Shown: positions 33,172 through 43,732 of the stretch, in pieces
Position numbering within the stretch: the stretch's first letter is position 1
Layout of the letters: each line of letters opens with the position of its first letter
Assembly: GCA_014281115.1 (NCBI GenBank)
Contig: JACONQ010000017.1
Coordinates: 1,860,001 to 1,924,000 of the forward strand
Source: Laburnicola sp. R22_1
Lineage: Eukaryota; Ascomycota; Dothideomycetes; Pleosporales; Didymosphaeriaceae
Length of the DNA stretch: 64,000 nt
Reading direction: 5' to 3'
Notes under the pieces: model-generated
Databases searched by the model: none
What the model was told of the DNA's origin: nothing
Seen by the model: only the letters and a program-made list of their open reading frames with translations
Program-made: the position numbers and the translations under genes

Positions 33172-33554
33172 GGTTGTCGTGAGGGCAGAGGGTGCGCGCA
33201 GGTGCGAAGAAGCGAGTGAGCAGCTGGGTATGTGGGCGATCTCTACGCCAGCGCGTGCCGCTATGTCGGCGCACCTGGGCAGTAGAGCTGGCTCCTGGAT
33301 AGGCGCGTGGACAAGGCGGTGCTGGTGGGAGAGGGAGGAAGCCGCGTCGGTGGTGGCTGCCGCAGATGGATGCGGCTCAGTGCCAAGCCGAGTCAAGCTA
33401 GTTCGGACTAGGACGTGAGCTTCAAAGACGCAGTTCCACGCTCTGGTCTTGCCGCCGCCCTGCCCTCGCTCTTTTCTTTGTCTCCTCCTCGCGCCCTTCT
33501 CCCTGCGCACCACCCGAGCATGCGCTAGGACTCACACCCACTGCTTCGTCCACC
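33172..33554. promoter_or_regulatory. Shared divergent promoter TFA2 / MLP1
   Basis: 383 bp between opposite start codons of TFIIE-beta and the nucleoporin gene. CT-rich tracts lie on both sides near each ATG. The nucleoporin ATG has the strong context CACCATGGC. Confidence 0.5.
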
Positions 33555-36500
33555 ATGGCTGCGGCTGCAGTTGACGTCGGCTACATCGCCGCGTCCTACG
33601 CCGTCCCGGAGACGAATATCCAGGCACTACTATCCGAGCCCACCGTCGAGCTTGTGCAGTCGCTGCTCACCCAGCTCGACGCAAAGGCGCGCGAGCACGA
33701 TGAGCTGCGGTCAGAGAATCTCCGCCTAGACATCGAGCTTCAGACTGCCATACGCGATGGCGAAGCCCGCTCAAGCACGCTCAAGGCGACGGCCGACAAA
33801 GCTGTCAAAGACGCCGAGGAGCTGCGCCAGCAACTCGCCCAGAAAGGTATGCGCGCAGAACTGCCCATTGACTCTGCAATGTATATTGACAAAGCTGCAG
33901 ACACAGCCTACCAGCAGCTGGAGACGCAGCTGCAGACGCTGCAGGCTAGCACGACCAACTCGAGTTCCCAGGTCGAGATTCTCGAAGCACGCGTCAAGAC
34001 ACTGGAAAGCCAGAACCGTGATACCGTCGCTTTGCACGAGGCCAAATCCGCCGCGCATGACCGCCTCGCTGAAGAGCTGTCCACTCAGCACCAGAAACTC
34101 GTCGCGCTGCGTAAGCAGGTCTCCGAGTTAGAAGACAAGAAACAGGAGCTTGAGGCTGCGGCCAAGGATGTCACGTTCCGTGAGAACAACCTTCGCCAGG
34201 AAATCGATCTCCTCCGCAGCAACAACGAATACCTCGACGGCGAGCTTAAGACGCGCTCCGCCGACAACGCTCGCGCCCGTAAGGAAAAGAATGCCCAGAT
34301 TGCTGAGCTGCAGCGCACCAACGCGGATGCCACCCAGACCATCGACTCGCTCCGAAGCAAGGAGACCTCGCACACGAAGCGCATCGAAGAGCTTGAGCAG
34401 CTGGTCGAGCAGTCACTCCTTCGCATTCAGCAACTGCAGGAGGAGGCATCTCAAAATCAGCAATCGTTCCGCGCCGAGCTCGACAACAGTCGTCGCCTTG
34501 GCGAACTCCACCAACAAAGCGCCAACACGGTGAAGAAGCGACTAGAAGAACTCCAGGAACGGCTGACGATTGACGGTGACCAAGCCGCCGGTGAGATCGG
34601 AAGGCTGCAGGCCGAAGTTGATTCGGAACGCCAAAAGGCAGCTCACTTTGAGGGCAAGGTCGCCGAACTTGAACTAGTGGTGGAGAACCAGGAGACCCAG
34701 TTGTCCGAGCTGAGGAGCTCTATGCATGTACCAAGCACTCCACGCCGTGCCATGAATGGAAGCTTCGAGACTCCAGGACGGGCCGGCTCACCGGTGGCCT
34801 TCACTCCCGGTGGATCCCGACTGAAGGGCGGCATGTCTATGACCCAGCTCTTTACCGAGAATATGCAACTCAAGACCGACATCCGCCAGCTGGATGACCT
34901 GGCCAAGAAGCGATCTGCTGCTATGGAAGAAATGTTGGAGGAGCTAGAGAGCCGCCAACCGGAAATTGAAGAGTTACGACTGGAAAACGAGCGACTGACT
35001 TCCGAGACCAGCGAGATCTCCAAAATACTGGAGGAAGCGCTTGCAGAGAAGGAAATGGCCCGTAAGGATGCCCGCAAGGTGCAAGGTGACTACCAGGGCC
35101 TACTCCGGGAGAGAGACCTCGACCGCAAGATTATTCGCGATATTACATTCCAGAACAAACTCCTCCTTTACCAGCAGAGGAGCCAGGAAGAGGGCCTCGA
35201 TGCTCTCACTCAAGAAGAGCAGCAGTTCCTCATGGACACCAAGGACAACATGATCCCCGATCATCTCCTTGACCAGGACGATTCGAATGTTAATCGCTTG
35301 CTGAGCCAACGCTTGGTCCTATTCCGTAGTGTCGCCCAGCTTGTCGACCGGAATGAAGAGGTATTGCGAATGATCAGGGATGTTGCAGAGCAATATGAAG
35401 GGAGTGAAGCAAAGGCGAAGATGGCCGAACAAGAGCGGGTCCAAAAGGAGCTTTCTAAACTGCACGAAACAGTCTCTCAATATGAAGACAAGATCAAGTC
35501 GCTTGATCTCCGATCGCAGACCTTTGAGAAAGAGCGAGATATGTACCGACGGATCGCCACTAATCGTGGACATGGCCCGCCAGGCTCCAACGCTGCGTCT
35601 ATGTTTGACGGGACCCCACCACCGGTAAACAGCGGACTAGATGTACCGCCCACCCCGCAGTCCAAGGAAGCTGTGGAAAACAGTAGCGTTTTCAGAGACC
35701 TCCAGAAAAGTTTCGACATTGTGAGAGAGGAGTACACCACCGCCCGCGCCACTCTTCAGCAACAGACGGACAAGTTGACGAAGGATATCCGCGAGCTACA
35801 GACGGAAAACGTACGCTTGACAAGCAAGCAAGAGATTTCCCAACAGCGACAAGAGCAGCAGCAACACAGAATCGACGCCTTGGAGTCACAAAAGGAACAG
35901 CTGCAGAAGCGCCTCGATGCTGCACAGGATCAGCTAGCCACGAACGACCTCAGGTTTCAACAACTCATGGAGGAGAACATCGAGTGCAAGAGCCAGATGG
36001 AGAACCTTGAGCGTGCGAATACTAATCTTAAATCTTCGCAATCATTGTGGGATACGGCTCGAAACCGCCTTGAAAGCGAGATCAAGGCCCTCACCGAAGC
36101 TAAGAATCTTCTCAGCAGGTCCTTGGACGAAAAACGAAACGATTATAACGAGCAATCATTGATGCAAGCGGAAAATCGCAGGCTGCTTGAGGCTCGAGCC
36201 GATTCGCTTCAGGCAGAGCTTACGAACGCGCACCGAAAGCTTGAAGACGAGACTGAAGAACACAAGAGAGTTTCCGTGCGCTACGAACTTGACCAAGCGG
36301 ACAAACAGAGAAAGATCGATGACCTGCTCAAGGCCGCTAACGAAGTTCGTCAGGAACTCGCATCCGTAAAGACTGCCCGAGACCAGCTGCAACTCCGAGT
36401 TAGTGAACTGCAGACCGATCTGCGCCTTGCCGAGGAACGCGCACAGCCAGCACCACGTGCGAACGGCACTTCCGATTCGGACGAAGAGGGACTCAGCCGC

Positions 36501-39500
36501 GAAGAGCAGCTCACCACACAGCTCGCCGACGTCCAGCGCGAGCTTGAACGCACAAAGGAGAAGCTGGAACTTGCCAATACTAATATGGAGGTTTACAAGA
36601 ACATTGCGCAAGAAAAGGAAGAGCAGCTGGAAAGCTTTACGGAGGCACATGAGCAGAACCAGCAAGATATGCTTCGGACCATTGAACAGAAAGAAGCCGA
36701 AATTGTAGATCTCAAGAAGCGCGTAGAAGACTTCTCTTCCGAGCTTGCATCGACGCACACGGAACTTTCTGATCTCAGGAGCACCCACGAAAAAGAGAAG
36801 ATCGAGTTCGCTCAACAGAAGGATGCCCTGGAAACTGATATCGCTCGCCTACAGAACGACGTGAACGAGCACGAGGCCGAAATGGAGATTCAGAAACAAC
36901 TCGTAGCTTCGCAAGCAGAGATTGCCACGCGCGCCCAAGCAGATTATGAGAACGAGCTCTCCAAACATGGCGAAACCATGAAAACCCTTCGAGCTCTACG
37001 CGAACAACACAACAAACTCAGCACTGAAGTTACGCAATACAAAACTGAAGCCGAGGCATCTCGCATGTCGTTATCTCAAAACGAAGAACATTGGGCTTCG
37101 GTTCGAGAGCGCCTCGACCGCGAGCTTATGGAAGCCCGAACACGGTATGACGAGGTGGCTGGGCAGAACAAGACTCTTTATGAGCAGTTCGATGGCCTCA
37201 ACAAGCAAATCGAAACTCTCCAGAACAGTCGCACGTCAGCCAGCACGGGACAGTCGGATGCCGTCAATCTCGATTCTAGCTTGACTGGCTTACAGGCCCT
37301 CAACAAGTCACTTCGCGACGACAAGGATATCCTTCAGTTGAGAGTCAATGGAATGGAGCTCGAAGTTCAGCGGGTGCGTCAAGAGCTTGCCCACAAGCAG
37401 GAGCAGCTGGAGCAAGCGAATGAGAAGCTGTTGGTGGAACAATCTCACGCACAGAATCGACCAAGCGGCGCGAACCTTCAAGCGCTACAAGACAGCATCG
37501 GCCAGCTCAACCTTTACCGCGAAAGCAACACCACACTCCGCAATGACGTCCAGCGCCTGGAGTCTGAACGGAACCAAAAGAACGAGGAGCTTGAAACCCT
37601 CCGCGATCAACTTCAGCCTTTGCAAACTCGTGTTTTGGAACTAGAAGGCGAGCTTGAAATCACTAGCGGACATCTGAAAGCTGTAGAAGAAGATCGGGAC
37701 CGTTGGCAGAAGCGGCATCAAGACGTGTTGCAGAGGTATGATCGTATTGATCCTAAGGAGTTGGAAGATCTGAAGCAACAGCTCGACACTCTCCAGTCTG
37801 AGCGTGATCAGGCAATGCAGCAGGTCAATGGTGCTGATGAGCGCATCCAGAGTGCGGAACAGCAGACTAAAGTGATGGAAGAGCGGAAGAACAAAGTAGT
37901 GGAGGACGCCAGGAACAAACTACGGGAGATGAAACAGCTGAAAGATGCAGCCGAAAAAGAGCGGGACGAGCTGAGAAACAACCTGGCGAGTGTGCAATCG
38001 GAGCTCACAACGATCCGGGAAGAGCTTCAATCTGTTCGCAAAGAACGTGACGAAGCACTGGAGAAGATTCATGGCAGCACCGACACGGTCATGGAAGAGG
38101 AAGGTCAAGTCAATGAGGACAGTGCTGCTTTGTCGGCCGAGGAGAAGAGGCAATTGGAGGCTCGTGTCAGCGAGGCCGAAGATCGCGAAAGGCAGCACTC
38201 CAACCAGTCGGTCAACCTCGGTATCCAGTTAGAAGAATTGAAGGCACGGGAACAAACCCTAGAGGGGCAGATTGTTAGTTGTTGCTCCCAAATAGAGGTT
38301 TCGCCGATTGTGCTAACCATGAAACAGGGCGAACTGCAACAGCGCATTGGCGTTCTCACCAAAGAGGTCGACGAAGCACATAACGAGAAGGACCGCGCCA
38401 ACGCTCGTATCGCAGAGTTGCAATCCCAACAAACCCCCACACAACCCACCGAACACGTACAACCTTCAGAAGATATCCAGAAACTGAAGGAAGAGCTCAC
38501 CGCACGTGAAAAAGAAGTAGAAGATCTGCGTACACGTGCAGATATGGCAGACTCGTTCGTTGGTAGTGGTGATGAACCGAGTGCGAAGGCAGCTACCGAA
38601 CCTACCACTGATCCATTCGCTACCGAGAGGACGGCCCTTGCAGAGCGCGAAGCTGCTTTGGCCAAGGCTGAAGCTGAACTCGAGCAACGCAAAGCTGAGC
38701 TCGATGCTGCCAGTCTTTCCAACACTAAAGCTGAGTCTGCAGCCGAGCCTGCGACCGACAGTCCTCCCACCACGAAGCTTAGTATTGAAGAAATGCAAAA
38801 GAAGATGGACAGTCTCAAGAAAAAGGCTAATGAAGCCGTGAAGAAGGAGAAGGCCACGTCCGCGGAGCTACGAACTGAGCTTGAAGAGAAAAGGGCTGAA
38901 GTCGCACGTCTTGAGAAGGAGGTGGAGCGACTGCAAACTGAGATCAACGACATGAAGCAAGCGGCTCCGGGCTCTACACTACCGGGCCCTGACGCATCCG
39001 AACGCGAAGTGAAAGACTTCATCAATGGTAATCTGACGGCAAAACTGATCATCCAGCGAAATGTCAAGCTACAGTTAGAACAGGGACGTAAGTCTGATGA
39101 CACGACGCCTACGACCAATGCAGATCAAGACAAGACAGTTGCAGCGAAGATTGAGGAGGCGACAGCAAACGCCAAAGCCGAACATGAGAAGACCCTTGAA
39201 CAGAAGGTCGAGAATGCGAGAGCCATGGAGAAGAACCAGGTCGAAAAGAAGTTCGCCGCTAGAGAAAGTATGCTCAAGAACAAGGCCGCCAACATCAAAG
39301 CTAAATGGGACGTGGTGGTGGATGCTGCAGAAAAGACGCCCGAGAAGCCTGTGAAGGAGGTCTTTGCAGTGGCTAATGTGGCTAAACCGCCTCCTGCCCC
39401 TGTCAAGACCGAGGCCAGCGTACAGGCACCAGCTGCCCAGCCTCCCGTCCAGACTGTGCCGGTGCAGTCACAGCCATTCGCTGCTCATTTTAATCAGCCA

Positions 39501-40361
39501 ACTCAATCACAACTGCCTGGTGCTCAAACCATGCAACCGGTGCAACCGGAGGCGTCAAATACTGTGCCGGCCCTTGCTGCGCCCGGTGCATCCGAGCAGC
39601 AGCAACATGCTCAAGCTGCTGCTGGTGGAGTCCCTCAAAACAATGCCCCGAGGGCTGCTTCTTTCGGACAACAGTCATTTGGTCCTCCTGCATCAAACCA
39701 GGCAGGCTTCAACAATCCATTCCAACAGCGAGGATTCGGAAACTCGTTCCCCGGCGCGATGCAAAACCAAAACCAGTTCGGCTTCGGCAACAATCCGCAG
39801 TCTGGATTTGGAGCATCGCAGACCCAGATGCCTCAATTCAACCAGAATCAGACACCTTACTTGAATCACAACCAGTCGCCTCAGTTCAACCAGAGTCAGA
39901 GTCGGCCCAATTCGCCATTCGATGGGCAGCAACAGCAGAACTTCTCAGGCGGGCGGGGTCGTGGTGGCGACTTCGGTACCGGTCCATCCGTCCTTCATAA
40001 GATAATACACGGCCAATCCAACATTCCCCGTGGTGGCGCTTCCGGTATCCCTCAACCAGGTGGCCGAGGGCGAGGTGGTCCACAGCAGCAGAACCAAGGC
40101 CCGAATGCAGCTGCCCATGGTGGTGCATCGCAGATCGGCCGCGGCGGTAGAGGCGGTAGAGGCGGCGGGCGCGGTGGACAGCCCGGTAGTCCCATGAATC
40201 CAGGTGCACCGAACTTCAATCCCCAGGCCAGTGGTGGAAGGGGACAAAAGCGTGGGCCCGATGATGATGGTGGACATCGCGGTGGTGCAAAGCGGCCTCG
40301 TGGCGGGCGCGGTGGCGGAGGCGGAGGCGGAGGCGGAGGAGCAGAAGGGGCCACAGAGTGA
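33555..40361 (+). CDS. MLP1: Mlp1/TPR-like nuclear-basket nucleoporin
   Basis: Long coiled-coil filament protein of the nuclear pore basket, involved in mRNP surveillance, pore anchoring and chromatin organisation. Exons 33555-38273 and 38328-40361 give 2,250 residues, slightly above yeast Mlp1 and near human TPR. Residues 1 to about 1,790 are almost continuous heptad coiled coil. They include the TPR/MLP1 core around TRRAMNGSFETP-like linkers (near residue 400) and the LLYQQRSQEEGLDALTQEEQQFL stretch (read in two parts). After the conserved SEREVKDFINGNLTAKLIIQRN region, the tail turns Gln/Asn/Pro-rich with GF and FG-like pairs. It ends in an RGG domain (GRGGRGGRGGGRGG) and a Gly-run. The 54-bp intron (38274-38327, GTTAGT ... 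GCTAAC ... CAG) is divisible by three and stop-free, so annotation as one exon of 2,268 residues is an easy error. Confidence 0.92.
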   Translation: MAAAAVDVGYIAASYAVPETNIQALLSEPTVELVQSLLTQLDAKAREHDELRSENLRLDIELQTAIRDGEARSSTLKATADKAVKDAEELRQQLAQKGMRAELPIDSAMYIDKAADTAYQQLETQLQTLQASTTNSSSQVEILEARVKTLESQNRDTVALHEAKSAAHDRLAEELSTQHQKLVALRKQVSELEDKKQELEAAAKDVTFRENNLRQEIDLLRSNNEYLDGELKTRSADNARARKEKNAQIAELQRTNADATQTIDSLRSKETSHTKRIEELEQLVEQSLLRIQQLQEEASQNQQSFRAELDNSRRLGELHQQSANTVKKRLEELQERLTIDGDQAAGEIGRLQAEVDSERQKAAHFEGKVAELELVVENQETQLSELRSSMHVPSTPRRAMNGSFETPGRAGSPVAFTPGGSRLKGGMSMTQLFTENMQLKTDIRQLDDLAKKRSAAMEEMLEELESRQPEIEELRLENERLTSETSEISKILEEALAEKEMARKDARKVQGDYQGLLRERDLDRKIIRDITFQNKLLLYQQRSQEEGLDALTQEEQQFLMDTKDNMIPDHLLDQDDSNVNRLLSQRLVLFRSVAQLVDRNEEVLRMIRDVAEQYEGSEAKAKMAEQERVQKELSKLHETVSQYEDKIKSLDLRSQTFEKERDMYRRIATNRGHGPPGSNAASMFDGTPPPVNSGLDVPPTPQSKEAVENSSVFRDLQKSFDIVREEYTTARATLQQQTDKLTKDIRELQTENVRLTSKQEISQQRQEQQQHRIDALESQKEQLQKRLDAAQDQLATNDLRFQQLMEENIECKSQMENLERANTNLKSSQSLWDTARNRLESEIKALTEAKNLLSRSLDEKRNDYNEQSLMQAENRRLLEARADSLQAELTNAHRKLEDETEEHKRVSVRYELDQADKQRKIDDLLKAANEVRQELASVKTARDQLQLRVSELQTDLRLAEERAQPAPRANGTSDSDEEGLSREEQLTTQLADVQRELERTKEKLELANTNMEVYKNIAQEKEEQLESFTEAHEQNQQDMLRTIEQKEAEIVDLKKRVEDFSSELASTHTELSDLRSTHEKEKIEFAQQKDALETDIARLQNDVNEHEAEMEIQKQLVASQAEIATRAQADYENELSKHGETMKTLRALREQHNKLSTEVTQYKTEAEASRMSLSQNEEHWASVRERLDRELMEARTRYDEVAGQNKTLYEQFDGLNKQIETLQNSRTSASTGQSDAVNLDSSLTGLQALNKSLRDDKDILQLRVNGMELEVQRVRQELAHKQEQLEQANEKLLVEQSHAQNRPSGANLQALQDSIGQLNLYRESNTTLRNDVQRLESERNQKNEELETLRDQLQPLQTRVLELEGELEITSGHLKAVEEDRDRWQKRHQDVLQRYDRIDPKELEDLKQQLDTLQSERDQAMQQVNGADERIQSAEQQTKVMEERKNKVVEDARNKLREMKQLKDAAEKERDELRNNLASVQSELTTIREELQSVRKERDEALEKIHGSTDTVMEEEGQVNEDSAALSAEEKRQLEARVSEAEDRERQHSNQSVNLGIQLEELKAREQTLEGQIVSCCSQIEVSPIVLTMKQGELQQRIGVLTKEVDEAHNEKDRANARIAELQSQQTPTQPTEHVQPSEDIQKLKEELTAREKEVEDLRTRADMADSFVGSGDEPSAKAATEPTTDPFATERTALAEREAALAKAEAELEQRKAELDAASLSNTKAESAAEPATDSPPTTKLSIEEMQKKMDSLKKKANEAVKKEKATSAELRTELEEKRAEVARLEKEVERLQTEINDMKQAAPGSTLPGPDASEREVKDFINGNLTAKLIIQRNVKLQLEQGRKSDDTTPTTNADQDKTVAAKIEEATANAKAEHEKTLEQKVENARAMEKNQVEKKFAARESMLKNKAANIKAKWDVVVDAAEKTPEKPVKEVFAVANVAKPPPAPVKTEASVQAPAAQPPVQTVPVQSQPFAAHFNQPTQSQLPGAQTMQPVQPEASNTVPALAAPGASEQQQHAQAAAGGVPQNNAPRAASFGQQSFGPPASNQAGFNNPFQQRGFGNSFPGAMQNQNQFGFGNNPQSGFGASQTQMPQFNQNQTPYLNHNQSPQFNQSQSRPNSPFDGQQQQNFSGGRGRGGDFGTGPSVLHKIIHGQSNIPRGGASGIPQPGGRGRGGPQQQNQGPNAAAHGGASQIGRGGRGGRGGGRGGQPGSPMNPGAPNFNPQASGGRGQKRGPDDDGGHRGGAKRPRGGRGGGGGGGGGGAEGATE

Positions 40362-41570
40362 GCGGCTCGCGTGGATACTGCGAGTATTGTTGCTTGATGC
40401 GACGGGCATGGCATGTCATGATCTCATTTGTTTTTCGGTTCGTGTGTGTTTTCATGTGTAAGGAAGGACACGTGTGGGGGGGTTTCTTTTACGTCGATTT
40501 TCTCCCTCCTGAGTATTGGTTATCTTGGGCATTGATGGCTATGGGGCTCGGAAAATGCGTGGAGGGTCGGGTTTGTGCTTAGGGCATGTATATGTATTAT
40601 AGTGGGGGTGTATAGACGCCTTGGCTGCAATGGAGGGTCGTGTGCTCTCATTGTATCTGTCATTGTTTCGTTTGTAGAGATGTGGTGTCTAGAGTGGAGG
40701 TTTTTTTTTGGCCCTTGAATATGCTTCTACAGTATGCATGTGAAGTTCTACAAATCACGCTAGTTCTCTTCAACCAGACTAGGATCACATGCAGCGGGTG
40801 CCTGAATGCATACTATGTAGTATGTCTGCACCGCTCGGAGCTATGAAACACGGGAGTGTCCATCACCGTGGCGGATCTAGATCGGGTGCGAATATCTCAA
40901 GGGTTGCAAAAGCGGTTATGCTTGTTTGTGGAGTTTTAACAGTATTTGCAACGGGTGCAGTCCAGCGGTGGGATACCGGAGGATGGGCTGGGGTAACGTT
41001 GTGATAGGGTACTTCGTTCTGCGTTCCGCATGATGCTTGGCAGCTCTCAAATGCTTATTTGAGGCCAGCTAGTAAGCGAGTTGTGGATATATATAGACAT
41101 GTGCACAGCTTTCCCTTACAGGGTTGTACCGTATACCAAAAGGTCTGCGGTGTTTCTCTATATCATGTGTATGTAGAAAGGCAATACAAGAAGATAAGGT
41201 GGTTTGTATAATATATGAGCTTTTTTGCTTGTAGAATACTAAAGGGAGATTTTTTTTTTGCACGTTGAGTGAAGGGGAAGCAAGGATGGCTGTTGAAATG
41301 TGGCTTGGTAGCGAAAAAGGGACAGAGGCGCGCTAGTGCGGCTGACAAGTTGGTTGCAAAGCTGGGGAACGCGGTGCCCGGGTCCATGTAAAGATCGCCT
41401 GTCCAGCTCAGCCCTCGCGCTGTCTTCACCTCCAACTTCTTCCGCTCCTTAACGTCGGCCACAGTGCGCCGGGTGGTACATGTAGCGATTCCTCTGGTGC
41501 ATCTGTTTGCCCTACATTTACGCCGGCACCTCTTACCCTCGACCCTGTACCCCTATACACCTGAGCCACC
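40362..41570. other. Intergenic: MLP1 3' flank and sugar-transporter promoter
   Basis: No gene recognised. T- and G-rich 3' flank to about 40720, then mixed sequence. Short frames here (for example 40640-40846) have no ATG-based or family support. Confidence 0.5.
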
Positions 41571-42925
41571 ATGTCGACCGCTACTTTTCGAGGGGTGCCC
41601 ATGAAGCACCTCTCGCTGGTCACAGTATGACTGCGCCCGGCCTTCGAATATCAGAGGGCTAACAAATTCCCAGCTGGTATTCCAGAACTCAATGCTGATC
41701 CTAGTATGCCCACCTGCCCCGCGCGAGGCTGCCCCCACGATGCGAGCGCGACGCCTGGCTAACGACGCCTAGATAATGCACTATTCGCGCATAATGCCTC
41801 TGGTGAATGGCTCCCGCTACCACACCTCGACCTCCGTGTTCCTGAACGAAGTCATCAAGCTCGCCATCAGCGCGACCGTAGCCCTGTACGAGATCGCGAA
41901 GAACAATCCACCAAACACGCCCGCCTCCGTCCTCTTCGGCAACCTTCTTTCCACCGTCTTCACGAACGATAGCTGGAAGCTCGCCATCCCCGCGGCGCTG
42001 TACACCCTACAGAACTCGCTGCAGTACGTGGCTGTCAGCAACCTGGACGCGGCGACATTCCAGGTCACATACCAGCTGAAGATCCTCACGACAGCTATAT
42101 TCAGTGTCATAATGCTTGGTCGAGTGCTGTCAGCCAAGAAATGGGCGGCACTTGTGCTACTCATTGCTGGCGTTTCCATCGTACAACTGCCTCAATACAC
42201 CCCGGAACCTGCAGCAGAAGTCAGCAAGGCAGCTGAGGCTAAGCGTTGGCTTCAGCCTCACTCGGAAATGAATCGATCAGTTGGACTCATAGCCGTCTTG
42301 ATAGCCTGCGCTCTGTCCGGCTTGGCAGGCGTAACCTTTGAAAAGATCCTCAAACAGTCCTCGACAAAATCCGCCTCGCTTTGGATCCGCAACTGCCAGC
42401 TTTCGTTCTGGTCTCTGTTCCCCGCGTTCTTCATAGGCATCGTTTGGGTCGATGGTGCGAACATCACGGAGGATGGCTTTTTCGCAGGCTACAACTGGGT
42501 TGTTTGGACAGCGATTGGTTTCCAGGCTGCAGGTGGCATTATCGTTGCTCTTGTCATCAATTATGCGGACAACATCGCGAAGAACTTCGCGACCAGTCTT
42601 TCCATCATTGTCAGCTGCGTAGCGAGCGCGTATTTCTTTGACTTCAAGATTACGATGGCGGTGAGTGTTTATATTGCTTCTATTGCGGTGTATTAATACT
42701 GACAACACGCAGTTCGCGGTTGGAACGGCTGTAGTTCTCTCTGCTACGTATCTTTACACCCAACCCGATGCACCGAAGCCGGTTACGACACAAATTGCCG
42801 ATCTCGAGGGAACTACGACTGGCGGTTCCCATGACTCGGCCGCTGTTCCATTGATGACGAGAGGCCGATCTAGCACCGAGAGATCGTCCTCGGACCAGCC
42901 CCGCCCGCTTGAGAAGGCTTCCTAA
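41571..42925 (+). CDS. Golgi UDP-galactose/UDP-GlcNAc-type nucleotide-sugar transporter (SLC35A)
   Basis: Moves a nucleotide sugar into the Golgi lumen in exchange for the monophosphate, feeding protein or lipid glycosylation and wall glycan synthesis. Exons 41571-41624, 41674-41703 (only 30 bp), 41773-42660 and 42713-42925 give 394 residues with about ten membrane helices. The N-terminus spliced from the first three exons reads KHLSLVTLVFQNSMLILIMHYSR in two stretches, the SLC35A start. Family blocks follow: AALYTLQNSLQYVAVSNLDAATFQV, QLKILTTAIFSVIMLGR and NYADNIAKNFATSLSIIVS (each under 26 residues). The C-terminal 60 residues are hydrophilic, Ser/Arg-rich and cytosolic. The exact sugar cannot be told from sequence; UDP-galactose is most often assigned to this clade. 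Confidence 0.9.
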
Positions 42926-43732
42926 TGCGATATCCATGGAGTAGTGCAATGCTCATCTCTCGTTCGCAGAATTTATATTGTACGTCTTGCAGGTGCTTGT
43001 TTATTGACATCCTGACCCGGCGTTGAAGAAGTGTTGGGATAGAATGTGGTGGTTACCGCAAGTGAGCACAAGAGACAAATTCGTCATTTTGGTTTGGTAT
43101 GAGAATTTGCGGTCATGTTTGTGTACAATTTTCGCCAGGAAGCTCATGTCAGACGTAGATATCTGGAAAGTGGGTCTTGGTCTCGAATACCCAGCAGGAT
43201 GCTGATACATGAAGAGGGAATTAGGACAATGGCAGGTTTCCTGCTCGAGACAGGTCCCGTACGTGCAGTATTAGCCATAAGTTTCCGGATCTCCATGTCC
43301 GTTTTCCCTGTACTGGGGTGACTCACTCTGTAGAAGTTTTGGGCCGGCACAGAATACATCATGGGAAAGAGCGGCAGATGCCACATCCGGTCCTCCCTCA
43401 CCATGCAGTGCGTTTACGGTCTACCTTTGGGGTTACAAACGTCAATTTTTGCATACGATGACAGTTTTTGATGAGTTATTAGGAATCTATGAATGACTGT
43501 AATGGCGGGTATGTTTGCAGAGTTATTTCGACTCACCGCCGTGCTGGTGGTTACCAGAAGGGGATGACCCAGATCGCGACTTCCTCCTTCATCTCGCCAC
43601 CCAGGCTTCATCCCACCATCCAACCCGATACCTCACGGCGCTGCACCTCATCTCTCGCATCCGTTCCATTAACTTAACGTCACCCTGCACCTCTGTCTAA
43701 ATCGTCTGCCATCCTCGCCCTATGTGGAAGCC
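42926..43732. other. Intergenic: transporter 3' flank and MER3 promoter
   Basis: No gene called. Minus-strand fragments at 43001-43210 and 43144-43404 can be joined by a plausible intron, but the resulting roughly 105-residue product is not recognised and is left out. Confidence 0.45.

Noticed and set aside
38105..39118. 337-codon minus-strand frame inside MLP1
   Set aside because: Ser/Leu-rich antisense shadow of Glu/Lys-rich coiled-coil codons; no independent support.
43001..43404. Possible two-exon minus-strand small gene between the transporter and MER3
   Set aside because: A GT-AG pair can be found, but the roughly 105-residue product resembles nothing known and sits in presumed 3' and promoter sequence.
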